Assembly: GCA_002298915.1 (NCBI GenBank)
Contig: DBML01000022.1
Coordinates: 1 to 18,740, forward strand
Origin: Clostridium sp. UBA699
GTDB lineage: Bacteria; Bacillota; Clostridia; Clostridiales; Clostridiaceae
Direction of reading: 5' to 3'
DNA: 18,740 nucleotides
The notes beneath the pieces were generated by a model. It was given only the letters and a program-made list of their open reading frames with translations, ran no database searches and had not been told where the DNA came from. Numbering within the stretch: position 1 is the first letter of the stretch; every line of letters starts with the position of its first letter. Shown here in pieces: positions 6,487 to 14,093 of this stretch. The translations under genes were made by a program, and so were the position numbers.

Positions 6487-7146
6487 ATGAGAAAAGACAA
6501 AGCCATAGTTGTGTTCAGCGGAGGCCAGGACTCGACCACCTGCCTCTTCTGGGCAAAGAAGAATTTCAGGGAGGTTGTTGCCGTATCCTTCGACTACAAC
6601 CAGAAGCACGCCGCGGAGCTGGACTGCGCGAGGGAAATAGCCTCAGAGCTAGGTGTTGAGCACCACGTTCTCGACATGAAGCTGCTGGCCCAGCTTGCGC
6701 CGAACGCGCTTACAAGGCCCGTCGTGGAGATAAAGGCGGGCGAGGAAGGAGCTCCTCCAAACACGTTCGTGGACGGCAGGAACATGCTGTTCCTGACTTT
6801 CGCCGCGGTCCTTGCAAAGCAGCTCGATGCCCCGCACATCATCACCGGGGTCTGTGAGACGGACTTCAGCGGTTACCCTGACTGCAGGGACATATTCATA
6901 AAATCGCTGAACGTCACCCTTAACCTTGCGATGGACTACCAGTTCGTCATACACACTCCGATAATGTGGATAGACAAGGCTGAGACATGGAAACTGGCCG
7001 ACGATCTGGGAGCCCTGGACTTCGTAAGGGAGAGGACACTCACCTGCTACAACGGGATAATCGGGGACGGCTGCGGCGAATGCCCAGCCTGCATCCTCAG
7101 GAAAAGAGGCCTCGAGAGCTACCTCAGGTCCAAAAATATGAAATAG
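6487..7146 (+). CDS. queC: 7-cyano-7-deazaguanine synthase QueC
   Basis: A 219-residue PP-loop ATPase that uses ATP and ammonia to turn 7-carboxy-7-deazaguanine into preQ0. The pyrophosphate loop FSGGQDST is at residues 10-17. The C-terminal zinc site is complete: Cys187 (TCYNGI), Cys196, Cys199 and Cys202 in DGCGECPACILR. An AAAGGAGTG ribosome site lies inside the end of queE. Third gene of the riboswitch operon. Some archaea use preQ0 for archaeosine, but the queF that follows points to queuosine here. Confidence 0.95.
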   Translation: MRKDKAIVVFSGGQDSTTCLFWAKKNFREVVAVSFDYNQKHAAELDCAREIASELGVEHHVLDMKLLAQLAPNALTRPVVEIKAGEEGAPPNTFVDGRNMLFLTFAAVLAKQLDAPHIITGVCETDFSGYPDCRDIFIKSLNVTLNLAMDYQFVIHTPIMWIDKAETWKLADDLGALDFVRERTLTCYNGIIGDGCGECPACILRKRGLESYLRSKNMK

Positions 7147-7157
7147 GAGAAACAGGA

Positions 7158-7643
7158 ATGAGAGAGGAATTTGAAGGACTGTCCCTGCTCGGAAGCCAGG
7201 GAACGAAATACAAGACAGAATACGACCCGTCCATACTCGAGGTCTTTGACAACAAGCATCCGGACAACGACTACTTCGTGAAGTTCAACTGCCCCGAGTT
7301 CACAAGCCTTTGCCCTATGACCGGCCAGCCGGACTTCGCCACAATATATATAAGCTATATTCCGGGGAAGAGGATGGTGGAAAGCAAGTCCCTGAAGCTC
7401 TACCTTTTCAGCTTCAGGAACCACGGTGATTTCCACGAGGACTGCGTGAACATAATAATGAAGGACCTTATAAAGCTGATGGACCCCAAGTACATCGAGG
7501 TCTGGGGCAAGTTCACGCCCCGCGGAGGCATAAGCATAGATCCTTACTGCAACTACGGCAGGCCGGACACGGTGTTCGAGGAAATGGCCCGGAACAGGCT
7601 TTTCCAGCACGACATGTACCCTGAAAAGGTGGACAACAGGTAA
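7158..7643 (+). CDS. queF: NADPH-dependent 7-cyano-7-deazaguanine reductase QueF
   Basis: A 161-residue, unimodular (type I) nitrile reductase of the T-fold. It reduces preQ0 to preQ1 with NADPH, the ligand of the operon's riboswitch. The nucleophile Cys52 and proton donor Asp59 lie in FTSLCPMTGQPDF. The QueF signature ESKSLKLYLFSFRNHGDFHE is at residues 75-94. The true start is the ATG at 7158, 11 bases after the queC stop with AGGAGA upstream; the same frame is open further up inside queC, but that part is not QueF sequence. Last gene of the operon, followed by a strong terminator. The later genes tgt and queA are not in the window. Confidence 0.95.
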   Translation: MREEFEGLSLLGSQGTKYKTEYDPSILEVFDNKHPDNDYFVKFNCPEFTSLCPMTGQPDFATIYISYIPGKRMVESKSLKLYLFSFRNHGDFHEDCVNIIMKDLIKLMDPKYIEVWGKFTPRGGISIDPYCNYGRPDTVFEEMARNRLFQHDMYPEKVDNR

Positions 7644-7651
7644 AAAGTTTT

Positions 7652-7683
7652 GGGCAGCAGTTCCTTCGAACTGCTGCCCTTTC
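7652..7683. terminator. Terminator between queF and kynU, probably bidirectional
   Basis: A perfect 12-bp stem (7652-7663 with 7668-7679, GGGCAGCAGTTC) with a CTTC loop. The plus strand continues in TTTCAT; the minus strand continues in AAAACTTTTT. It serves the convergent queF and kynU. Confidence 0.8.
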
Positions 7684-7695
7684 ATATACCTGCGG

Positions 7696-8970
7696 CTATG
7701 CCACGTCTCCTCTTTTCGAAGAGTACTTTTCGTACTCCTTTGTGTCCATTATGTTTTTAAGAATGTTCACCACGTTCCACACGTCTTCGAAGCTGTTGTA
7801 CATAGCGACCGGAGCAAGCCTAATAACGTTAGGGAACCTGAAGTCAGGGACAACGCCATTGCTCTTGAGGGCAGCGTTTATCCTTATCGCATCGTCATGC
7901 TCCAGAGCAACATGACCTCCCCTTTTCGCTGCTTCCCTCGGCGTTCCGGCTCCGAAACCGTAAGGCGCCAGCACGCTGTCTATGAGCATCATCATGTAGT
8001 CGGTCAGCTTAAGGGATTTCTCCCTCAGTTTCTCCATGCCCGCCTCATGGAACAGCTTGAGCGATCCTTCAAGAGGTGCCATGCTCAGCATGTGAGGTGT
8101 TCCGATCTGCCATGCACCTGCAGAATTTTCCGGCTCGAACTCCTGGACCATGTCGAACATCCTATTCTTGGCGAAGCCCATCCAGCCAGCCATGCCCGGG
8201 CCTTTTTTGAAATGCTTCTCGTTGATGTATATGCTTGCCGTGCCGCCCGGCCCGTTGTTAAGGTACTTATAGTTGCACCAGAATGCGAAGTCCACGTCCC
8301 ATTTGTCGAACTCGTGCTGGACTGAGCCCGCGCTGTGGCAGCAGTCGAATCCTATCATGATGTTCTTCTCGTGGGCAGCCTTGGTGAGCTTCTCCATGTC
8401 AAGGAGCTGTCCGCTCCTGTAAAGAACACCCGGAAGCAGGATGAAGGCAATATCGTCCTCCATCAGGCTTATTATGTTGTCCTCATCGAGCATCCTCCCG
8501 TCAGGGCTTTCTATTACGACCAGCTTCTCGGCCGGGTCCAGCCCCCTCATCTTCAGGTGGCTTTCAACCGCATACCGGTCCGATGGGAAGTTCAGCTCGT
8601 CTATCATTATCTTGTCCTTGCCTGCGACCGGGTTGAAGAAGGTTGCCAGCATGTTGTGAAGGTTCACGGTGTTTGAGCTGTGGACGATTATCTCCTCGGG
8701 CTTAGCTCCGAAAAGAGGCGCCTGCAGCTTACCCAGCTCTTCAGCATAGTAGAACCAAGGCTTTGCTGGTTTCTCCCAACCGTTGATGCCGTAGTTCTTC
8801 CATTCGTCCAGCACTCTCAGGAGGCAGGCTTCGGCATCTTTTGAAAGAAGCCCCAGCGAGTTGCCGTCCATATAAATTTCATCGTCCTTCAGGTAGAACC
8901 TGTCCCTAAAACCCCTCAGAGTGTCCTCGGAATCCATTTTCCTTGCAAATTCGAGTGTCAGCTTTTCCAT
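7696..8970 (-). CDS. kynU: Kynureninase
   Basis: A 424-residue PLP enzyme of the aminotransferase class V fold that hydrolyses kynurenine (or 3-hydroxykynurenine) to anthranilate (or its hydroxy form) and alanine. Family marks: YMDGNSLGL (33-41), the PLP phosphate region HSSNTVNL, FPSDRY (128-133), the cofactor aspartate in GFDCCHSAG (Asp209, His212), and the Schiff-base lysine Lys235 in CNYKYLNNGPGG. GVLYRSGQLLD and WQIGTPHMLSM are also typical. A strong AAAGGAGGA ribosome site precedes the ATG. MarR lies 55 bases upstream on the same strand, and a separate promoter with an operator-like palindrome lies between them. Oxygen-dependent enzymes that make kynurenine would not be expected in an anaerobe, so imported kynurenine or a related substrate is likely. 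Confidence 0.93.
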   Translation of the reverse strand: MEKLTLEFARKMDSEDTLRGFRDRFYLKDDEIYMDGNSLGLLSKDAEACLLRVLDEWKNYGINGWEKPAKPWFYYAEELGKLQAPLFGAKPEEIIVHSSNTVNLHNMLATFFNPVAGKDKIMIDELNFPSDRYAVESHLKMRGLDPAEKLVVIESPDGRMLDEDNIISLMEDDIAFILLPGVLYRSGQLLDMEKLTKAAHEKNIMIGFDCCHSAGSVQHEFDKWDVDFAFWCNYKYLNNGPGGTASIYINEKHFKKGPGMAGWMGFAKNRMFDMVQEFEPENSAGAWQIGTPHMLSMAPLEGSLKLFHEAGMEKLREKSLKLTDYMMMLIDSVLAPYGFGAGTPREAAKRGGHVALEHDDAIRINAALKSNGVVPDFRFPNVIRLAPVAMYNSFEDVWNVVNILKNIMDTKEYEKYSSKRGDVA

Positions 8971-8990
8971 TTAGTTTTCCTCCCTTTATT

Positions 8991-9013
8991 TGTTTAGCTA
9001 CCTAAATATTATA
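8991..9013 (-). promoter_or_regulatory. kynU -10 box and MarR-type operator
   Basis: The palindrome TGTTTAG-CTAC-CTAAATA (core arms 8993-8997 and 9002-9006) starts one base after a minus-strand TATAAT (9013-9008). The -35 region is weak, so kynU may also be read from the marR promoter. This arrangement, an operator directly after the -10 box, is the one seen again at 1094-1129. Binding by the neighbouring MarR protein is inferred from the palindrome, the position and the adjacency. Confidence 0.6.
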
Positions 9014-9025
9014 TTAAAAATTGAT

Positions 9026-9457
9026 TTAGATACTTTTTTCCATCTCCTTCAAGGCGGCCAGGACCAGCTTTTTCTCTTTCTTCGACATGAAGCCGGTTGT
9101 CCTATCCTCGAACTTTTCCACTATCGTCCATGCCTTCTCCTGGAGCTCGGCGCCTTCCTCTGCAAGATGTATCTTCTTCGTCCTTGCGTCTTCGGCATCA
9201 GGCTTCCTGCATACCAGCTTCTTCTTCTCCAGTATATCCACTGTGCCCGTAAGGGTAGGCGGCGATACGGATATGAGCTTGAGGATCTCCTTCTGGGACA
9301 GCGGCCCCTTCTTCCACAGGCAGTTTAGTACCCTGAACTGCGCATAGGTTATCCCGAGCGGCTCCAGCTCCTCGTTCAAAGCGACTGAGCTCTTCCTTGC
9401 TATTTCCTGTACATAATATCCCACGTGACTGCTGAACATATTCTTCTTCATAATCAT
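9026..9457 (-). CDS. MarR-family transcriptional regulator
   Basis: A 143-residue protein of the usual MarR length. It has an N-terminal dimer helix, then the winged helix-turn-helix from about residue 38: YAQFRVLNCLWKKGPLSQKE, the recognition helix SVSPPTLTGTVDILEKKKL, and the wing DAEDARTKKIHL. A C-terminal helix closes the dimer interface. Such proteins usually repress and are released by small aromatic ligands. It is upstream of kynU on the same strand. Palindromes lie before both genes, so control of kynU and of itself is likely; kynurenine or anthranilate would be a sensible ligand, but this is a guess. ATG at 9457 with GGGGG five bases upstream; an ATG two codons later is possible. Confidence 0.9.
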   Translation of the reverse strand: MIMKKNMFSSHVGYYVQEIARKSSVALNEELEPLGITYAQFRVLNCLWKKGPLSQKEILKLISVSPPTLTGTVDILEKKKLVCRKPDAEDARTKKIHLAEEGAELQEKAWTIVEKFEDRTTGFMSKKEKKLVLAALKEMEKSI

Positions 9458-9502
9458 TTAGCCCCCTAATTAAATGTTAACAGCGCTACCCTCCGCTGTC
9501 AA
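9458..9502 (-). promoter_or_regulatory. Candidate marR autoregulatory region with a dyad
   Basis: TTAACAGCG (9477-9485) and CGCTGTCAA (9494-9502) form an inverted repeat (8 of 9) with an 8-base spacer. On the minus strand its outer end is TTGACA, a good -35 hexamer; a weak -10 (TAACAT) lies 17 bases on. Nearer the start codon, TTTAG-CCCC-CTAAT resembles the kynU palindrome but overlaps the ribosome site. Either could be an operator. Confidence 0.4.
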
Positions 9503-9624
9503 TACTCTTTTTTAAATTATATCATTTGTCAACCTTCTTCGCCCTGCATGTTAACAATGTGTGAATACACTTGCTTTATCCAGGCTGGCGTGTTATGCTT
9601 AGCAAGAACTTAAATGAATAGTAA

Positions 9625-9653
9625 TTGATACAGCATATATGTTAAGGTATTTA
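9625..9653 (+). promoter_or_regulatory. Possible csp promoter
   Basis: TTGATA at 9625-9630, 17-base spacer, then TATTTA at 9648-9653. It would give a leader of about 60 bases before the csp ATG. The -10 match is only fair. Confidence 0.35.
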
Positions 9654-9720
9654 ATACCGGAATTTTATTTGTGGTTTGTTACAAAGGGTTTAAGAAATAA
9701 AATTTCGGAGGTACTCATTA

Positions 9721-9918
9721 ATGAATGGTACAGTAAAATGGTTTAACGCAGAAAAAGGATTTGGATTTATCACAGGAGAAGACGGAAACGATGCATTCGC
9801 TCACTTCTCACAGATAAACACAACAGGCTACAAATCCCTTGAAGAAGGTCAGAAGGTTTCCTATGAAGTTACAAAGGGAGCAAAAGGCCCTCAGGCAGAA
9901 AATATCAGCATTATCTAA
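9721..9918 (+). CDS. Cold-shock protein (CspA family)
   Basis: A 65-residue single cold-shock domain, an OB-fold that binds single-stranded RNA and DNA and melts RNA structure. RNP1 is KGFGFI (residues 12-17) and RNP2 is DAFAHF (24-29). Most family members have DVFVHF, so two valines are replaced by alanine here; the aromatic contacts Phe14, Phe16, Phe26, His28 and Phe29 are kept. The GGAGG ribosome site is nine bases before the ATG. Monocistronic, between a possible promoter at 9625 and a strong terminator at 9933. The codon use is more AT-leaning than in its neighbours, as in many highly expressed small genes. Whether it is cold-induced cannot be read from the sequence. Confidence 0.95.
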   Translation: MNGTVKWFNAEKGFGFITGEDGNDAFAHFSQINTTGYKSLEEGQKVSYEVTKGAKGPQAENISII

Positions 9919-9932
9919 TAGGCGAATGTTTT

Positions 9933-9967
9933 ACCCTTGGACAGGCAGCTGTCCGAGGGTTTTTTTG
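9933..9967 (+). terminator. csp terminator
   Basis: A 12-bp stem with one G-U pair (9933-9944 with 9949-9960, ACCCTTGGACAG/CTGTCCGAGGGT) and GCAG loop, followed by seven T. A textbook intrinsic terminator. Confidence 0.95.
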
Positions 9968-10034
9968 TTTTGATTCACCGTTTTACTGTGGTAGAATGAA
10001 ATTGTACTTTAGAGAAAAGGGGAAATGATAATAC

Positions 10035-10790
10035 ATGAAACTCATATCCTGGAACGTAAACGGGCTTAGGGCCTGCGTGCAGAAGGGCTTTCTGGAATAT
10101 TTCAACGAAGCGGACGCCGACATCTTCTGCCTGCAGGAGACTAAGCTGCAGGAGGGCCAGCTCAACCTCGAGCTAAAGGGCTACAACCAGTACTGGAATT
10201 ACGCGGAGAGAAAGGGGTACTCCGGAACGGCTGTGTTCTCAAAAACCAAGCCGCTTGACGTCACTTACGGCATCGACAAGGACGAGCACAACAAGGAGGG
10301 AAGGGTAATCACCCTTGAGTTCGAGAACTTCTACCTCGTCAACGTGTATACCCCGAACTCCCAGAACGAGCTCGCGAGGCTGGACTACAGGATGACCTGG
10401 GAGGACGAGTTCAGGGCGCACATCAAGGCGCTCGACTCAAGGAAGCCTGTGATACTCTGCGGTGACCTAAACGTGGCCCACAAGGAGATAGACCTGAAGA
10501 ACCCTAGGACGAACGTAAAGAACGCCGGCTTCACTCCCGAGGAGAGAGGCAAGTTCACAGAGCTCCTGGGAAGCGGCTTCGTAGACACTTTCAGGCACTT
10601 CTACCCTGAAATGGAAGGCATGTACTCCTGGTGGTCCTACAGGTTCAACGCCAGGGCTAACAACGCCGGCTGGAGGATAGACTACTTCGTCATTTCGGAG
10701 AGGATTAAGAACAGGCTGAAGGATGCGGAGATCCACTGCGAGGTGCTCGGGTCGGACCACTGCCCTGTAACCCTGGAGATAGACATATAG
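10035..10790 (+). CDS. xth: Exodeoxyribonuclease III / AP endonuclease
   Basis: A 251-residue protein of the EEP (endonuclease/exonuclease/phosphatase) fold. It cuts DNA 5' to abasic sites and removes 3' blocking groups and nucleotides in base-excision repair. Active-site residues are visible: Asn7 (SWNVNGLRA), Glu35 (CLQETKLQ), Tyr105 (NVYTPNSQ), Asp144 and Asn146 (CGDLNVAH), and the C-terminal GSDHCPV with its Asp-His pair. WWSYRFNARANNAGWRIDYF is the typical late segment. Length is as expected (about 250). An AAAAGGGG site lies before the start, with somewhat long spacing. Monocistronic, convergent with the transporter operon. The B. subtilis name would be exoA. Confidence 0.95.
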   Translation: MKLISWNVNGLRACVQKGFLEYFNEADADIFCLQETKLQEGQLNLELKGYNQYWNYAERKGYSGTAVFSKTKPLDVTYGIDKDEHNKEGRVITLEFENFYLVNVYTPNSQNELARLDYRMTWEDEFRAHIKALDSRKPVILCGDLNVAHKEIDLKNPRTNVKNAGFTPEERGKFTELLGSGFVDTFRHFYPEMEGMYSWWSYRFNARANNAGWRIDYFVISERIKNRLKDAEIHCEVLGSDHCPVTLEIDI

Positions 10791-10792
10791 TG

Positions 10793-10834
10793 CAAAGAGG
10801 CCTCTGAAACAGTACTGTTTCAGAGGCCTCTTTG
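10793..10834. terminator. Perfect 42-bp palindrome, bidirectional terminator
   Basis: The two 21-base halves (10793-10813 and 10814-10834, starting CAAAGAGGCCTCTGAAACAG) are exact reverse complements with no fixed loop. It lies three bases after the xth stop and 36 bases before the end of the convergent transporter gene. The T-run is inside the stem (CCTCTTTG) on both strands, so it should work in both directions. Confidence 0.75.
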
Positions 10835-10870
10835 TGTGTATATTTTAAGGAATTAATGGAATTTGCTTTG

Positions 10871-12253
10871 CTAGACCGCCTCTACCGCTTCTTCCGAAGC
10901 ATCGCAGGACTCTTCTTCATCAAGCAGCTTCACTAGCTTCTTGTCGAACACGAAGAGAAGGACTGCAGCAACGAAGAGTATCACAGGTATGACGACGTAA
11001 GAAACCATGATCGGATAGCTTGAAGCTATGGCGTAAATGTATCCGTAGGACTTTCCTGCTATGAAGGAAGCCAGTATCCATACGCCCATGAGCACAGAGT
11101 ACATCTTGTTCGGAGCATGCTTTGTTACGAATGAGTTTCCGAGCGGTGAGAAAAGCATCTCACCTATGCTGAGCAGTATGCCGAAAAGCAGAAGCCACAT
11201 CAGGCTTGCCTTTGCGGTAGCGACTCCGCCTCTTGAAAGCTCTGCGAACACTAGCATGAGGAACGACATCCCAAGGAATCCGAGGCCGAGGCCAAGTTTC
11301 TTGAACAGGCTGAGGTCTCCCTTAGGGCCTTTCGACATCTTGAACCAGAGTGCTGCAAGCACAGGTCCAAGGGCTATGCACACAAACGCGTTGAGCGAGT
11401 CGAACCATGAAAGAGGAACTTCGAATCCGCCCGTCATCATGTTGATGAACTGTCCGCCGTAATCGTAGGCAGCGAGGTAAGTGAGGTACCAGAACACCCA
11501 GAATACAACCGAGAACAGTGATACGAGGACTATAGCGAATACTTTTCTTTTTTCCACTTTTGTAAGCGGCTTAACTTCAGTTTCAACCTTCTTTTCAGTG
11601 TGCTTTCCTGCTTTGAACGGTTTCTTTCCAGCTTCTCCGAGGAACTTAATCCCGAAGAGGAACCAGAGCGCATCGATTGCGCATATAAGCCCGCAGAGCT
11701 GGAACGCCGGCCTGAAGCCCTGGACTCCGCCGTGTGCAAAGGTTGTAGCAACGAGTATGCCTACAGCAGTTGTTCCGATGAATGATCCTATGTTGACGAA
11801 GGAGTACTGGACCGAGAATGCCGAGTCAAGCTGGCTTTCGTCGTCGAACAGGGAACCGTTTATTGCTGAAACGTTGCCCTTGAAGAGTCCCGTTCCAATT
11901 GCCACGAGGGCAACCATGATTGTCATTCCCGCAGCGCTTGTCGCTGATCCGCCGAGGAAGTACCCCACAGCCATGAGGGCAAGTCCCACAGGCACGCAGT
12001 ATCTTGCTCCTATGAACCTGTCGGAGATGAATCCTCCAACTATTGGTGCAAGGTATGTGAATGCAACCAGATTGGATTGAATAAGTGCAGCCTCAACTTT
12101 TGTAAGACCCAGACCTCCTGTCACAACCGTAGCTGCAACGAAGACGAATATAAGGTACTTAGCTGAGTAATACGCCATTCTTTCGAGCATGAAAGCGACG
12201 CAGCAAACGTAGAATCCGAAAGGACGTTTGTTTTTGATAACCATTTCGCTCAT
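10871..12253 (-). CDS. POT/PTR2-family peptide transporter
   Basis: A 460-residue membrane protein of the proton-coupled oligopeptide transporter family (major facilitator superfamily), with about 12 helices and a basic central loop at about 208-240. Helix 1 carries FMLERMAYYS, the place of the POT signature ExxERFxYY; Glu24, Arg25 and the Tyr pair are kept, but the first Glu of ExxER is Phe21. Helix 2-3 has PIVGGFISDRFIGARY, the typical DR-GRR-like loop, and GTGLFKGNVSAINGSLF matches the PTR2 FI-A-GTG-FK-N signature. It should import di- and tripeptides. AGGGGGAA lies before the ATG, 26 bases after the pepP stop, so it is the last gene of the pepQ-pepP-transporter operon. The transporter feeds the two proline peptidases. 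Confidence 0.88.
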   Translation of the reverse strand: MSEMVIKNKRPFGFYVCCVAFMLERMAYYSAKYLIFVFVAATVVTGGLGLTKVEAALIQSNLVAFTYLAPIVGGFISDRFIGARYCVPVGLALMAVGYFLGGSATSAAGMTIMVALVAIGTGLFKGNVSAINGSLFDDESQLDSAFSVQYSFVNIGSFIGTTAVGILVATTFAHGGVQGFRPAFQLCGLICAIDALWFLFGIKFLGEAGKKPFKAGKHTEKKVETEVKPLTKVEKRKVFAIVLVSLFSVVFWVFWYLTYLAAYDYGGQFINMMTGGFEVPLSWFDSLNAFVCIALGPVLAALWFKMSKGPKGDLSLFKKLGLGLGFLGMSFLMLVFAELSRGGVATAKASLMWLLLFGILLSIGEMLFSPLGNSFVTKHAPNKMYSVLMGVWILASFIAGKSYGYIYAIASSYPIMVSYVVIPVILFVAAVLLFVFDKKLVKLLDEEESCDASEEAVEAV

Positions 12254-12279
12254 TTTTTTGTTATTCCCCCTAAATTTAA

Positions 12280-14079
12280 TTATATTTCTCTTGTATATTT
12301 CTTAAGCCATTCGCGTTCCTCTTCTGTCAGATGAGCTGAAAGCTTTTCGTACACAAGCTTATGATAACTGTTGAGATACAGTTTTTCATCGCGGTTAAGT
12401 TCTTCCTCTGCTATTGCGTCGAGATCTATAGGCGCAAACGTTACTGTGTCGAAGTACATGAACTGTCCGTTTTCGTTTTCGACACCCTTTCTCACGACCA
12501 GCTCGTTCTCGAGCCTTATGCCGTGGGAGCCGGCGATGTACAATCCCGGTTCGTCGGTGATCACCATGCCTTCCTCAAGGTTGTGAGATTCGTTCCTTCC
12601 AGGCATCATGTACCACCTGAAGCCTGCAGGTCCTTCGTGTATGTTAAGAAGGTAACCCACCCCGTGGCCTGTGCCGTGCTTGAAGTCCAGGTCGAGGCTC
12701 CAGAAAGGCTCCCTCGCCAGAATGTCAAGATTATAGCCCTTGCAGCCGTAAAGGAACTTGGCGCGGGCGAGGTTCATCATCCCCCTTGCCACAGTCGTGA
12801 AGTGGTGCTTGAGCTCTTCGCTGACCTCTCCAAGGGCAACCGTCCTTGTTATGTCGGTCGAGCCTTCGAAGTAGTTACCGCCCGTGTCCATGAGCACGAA
12901 GTGCCCTTCTTCAAACTCGACGTCGGACTCTGGCGTAGCCGAGTAGTGGACTATGGCAGCATGCTCCCTGAAAGCGCATATAGGAGCGAAGCTCTGCCAC
13001 AGGTACCCCTCCTGCTGCTTCCTGAACTCTTCAAGCTTTTCAGCAGCGCTTATCTCTGTTATCTTCATCTTTCCAAGGTTCGTTTTCAGCCAGTACATGA
13101 GCTTTGTGAAAGCTACCCCGTCCTTTATATGCGCCTGCTCGATGTTGGCAAGCTCCACAGGGTTCTTCATCGCCTTGAAAAGGATCGTAGGGTTTTCTTT
13201 CTCTATCTTCTTGGTGTGCGCAGGAATGTTTTTGTACAGAGCGTAGTTTATCCTGACAGGGTCTATCAGCACTGCTTCGTCAGCCCTGAAGCCCTTAACG
13301 TATTCGTAAATATCGTTGTATGGCCTGAACTCAACTCCGTCCTTTGAAAGAGCTCCCCTGACCTCTGAATCCAGCTTGCTTTCTTCAATGAAGAGGCATA
13401 GCTTGTCCAACTCCACGACAGCATAGCAGAGGACCAGCGGCGAATACATTACATCGTTTCCCCTTATGTTCAGCAGCCAGGCTGTGTCGTCGAGTGTCGT
13501 GAGGATGTGGCGGCTTGCGCCTGCTTCCCTCATGGCTTTCCTTACCCTTTCAAACTTTGACACTCTGCTCTCGCCCGAGTATTTTTCCTCGAGCATGAAC
13601 ACAGGCTCCAGCGAGAGGGCAGGCCTTTCTTCCCAGACAGTATCCACTAGGTCGAATGCATAATCCACTGCCACGTTCTTGTGCGAAAGCTGTTTGATGT
13701 ACCCTTCGCCTTCCTGCAGGCCTATCAGCCTCCCGTCGAATCCCAGCTTTCCGTCCCTCGGCATTTCGGCCTCGAGGAATTCCAGCACTGAAGGAACTCC
13801 AGGGTTTCCCATCCTGAAGAGCTCCACTCCGGTTCCATCAAGCTGGAGCTCGGCCTGTATGAAATACCTTCCGTCAGTCCACAGTCCTGCCTTGTCTTTA
13901 GTGATTACCGCTGTTCCCGCCGAACCAGTGAAGCCTGTCATGAAGGCCCTTGCCTTGAAAAATTCGCCTACGTATTCGCTCTGGTGGTTGTCAGCTGAAG
14001 GTATGATATACGCATCCATACCTTTTTCGGCCATCAGCGCTCTTAGTTTGGAGATCCTTTCCCTAATAACTTCATTCAT
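12280..14079 (-). CDS. pepP: Aminopeptidase P, three-domain M24B type
   Basis: A 599-residue metallopeptidase that removes the N-terminal residue from peptides with proline in second position. Its length and layout match the long, eukaryote-like (XPNPEP1) form: two creatinase-like N-terminal domains (about 1-160 and 165-310) and a C-terminal pita-bread catalytic domain. The five metal ligands are Asp398 and Asp409 (MDTGGNYFEGSTDITRT), His472 (GTGHGVGYLLNIHEGP), Glu510 (TDEPGLYI) and Glu524 (RLENEL). I start at the ATG at 14079: GAGGTG lies six bases upstream. A GTG at 14088 in frame is itself part of that ribosome site. It begins 14 bases after the pepQ stop, and the peptide transporter follows. 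Acts in the cytoplasm on imported peptides. Confidence 0.93.
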   Translation of the reverse strand: MNEVIRERISKLRALMAEKGMDAYIIPSADNHQSEYVGEFFKARAFMTGFTGSAGTAVITKDKAGLWTDGRYFIQAELQLDGTGVELFRMGNPGVPSVLEFLEAEMPRDGKLGFDGRLIGLQEGEGYIKQLSHKNVAVDYAFDLVDTVWEERPALSLEPVFMLEEKYSGESRVSKFERVRKAMREAGASRHILTTLDDTAWLLNIRGNDVMYSPLVLCYAVVELDKLCLFIEESKLDSEVRGALSKDGVEFRPYNDIYEYVKGFRADEAVLIDPVRINYALYKNIPAHTKKIEKENPTILFKAMKNPVELANIEQAHIKDGVAFTKLMYWLKTNLGKMKITEISAAEKLEEFRKQQEGYLWQSFAPICAFREHAAIVHYSATPESDVEFEEGHFVLMDTGGNYFEGSTDITRTVALGEVSEELKHHFTTVARGMMNLARAKFLYGCKGYNLDILAREPFWSLDLDFKHGTGHGVGYLLNIHEGPAGFRWYMMPGRNESHNLEEGMVITDEPGLYIAGSHGIRLENELVVRKGVENENGQFMYFDTVTFAPIDLDAIAEEELNRDEKLYLNSYHKLVYEKLSAHLTEEEREWLKKYTREI

Positions 14080-14093
14080 CGCTTGCACCTCGC

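Noticed and set aside
6987..7157. An upstream extension of queF inside queC
   Set aside because: The frame is open, but the residues do not match QueF, and a good start with AGGAGA lies at 7158.
9025..9036. A third TTTAG half-site at the end of marR
   Set aside because: The partner arm (CTAAA) is missing; one 5-base half-site is expected by chance.
9516..9532. TTGACA and TATAAT close together on the minus strand before marR
   Set aside because: The two hexamers are only five bases apart, so they cannot be a -35/-10 pair.
12361..13347. A long plus-strand reading frame opposite pepP
   Set aside because: It is a mirror of the M24B coding strand; the minus-strand frame has all metal ligands and a ribosome site.
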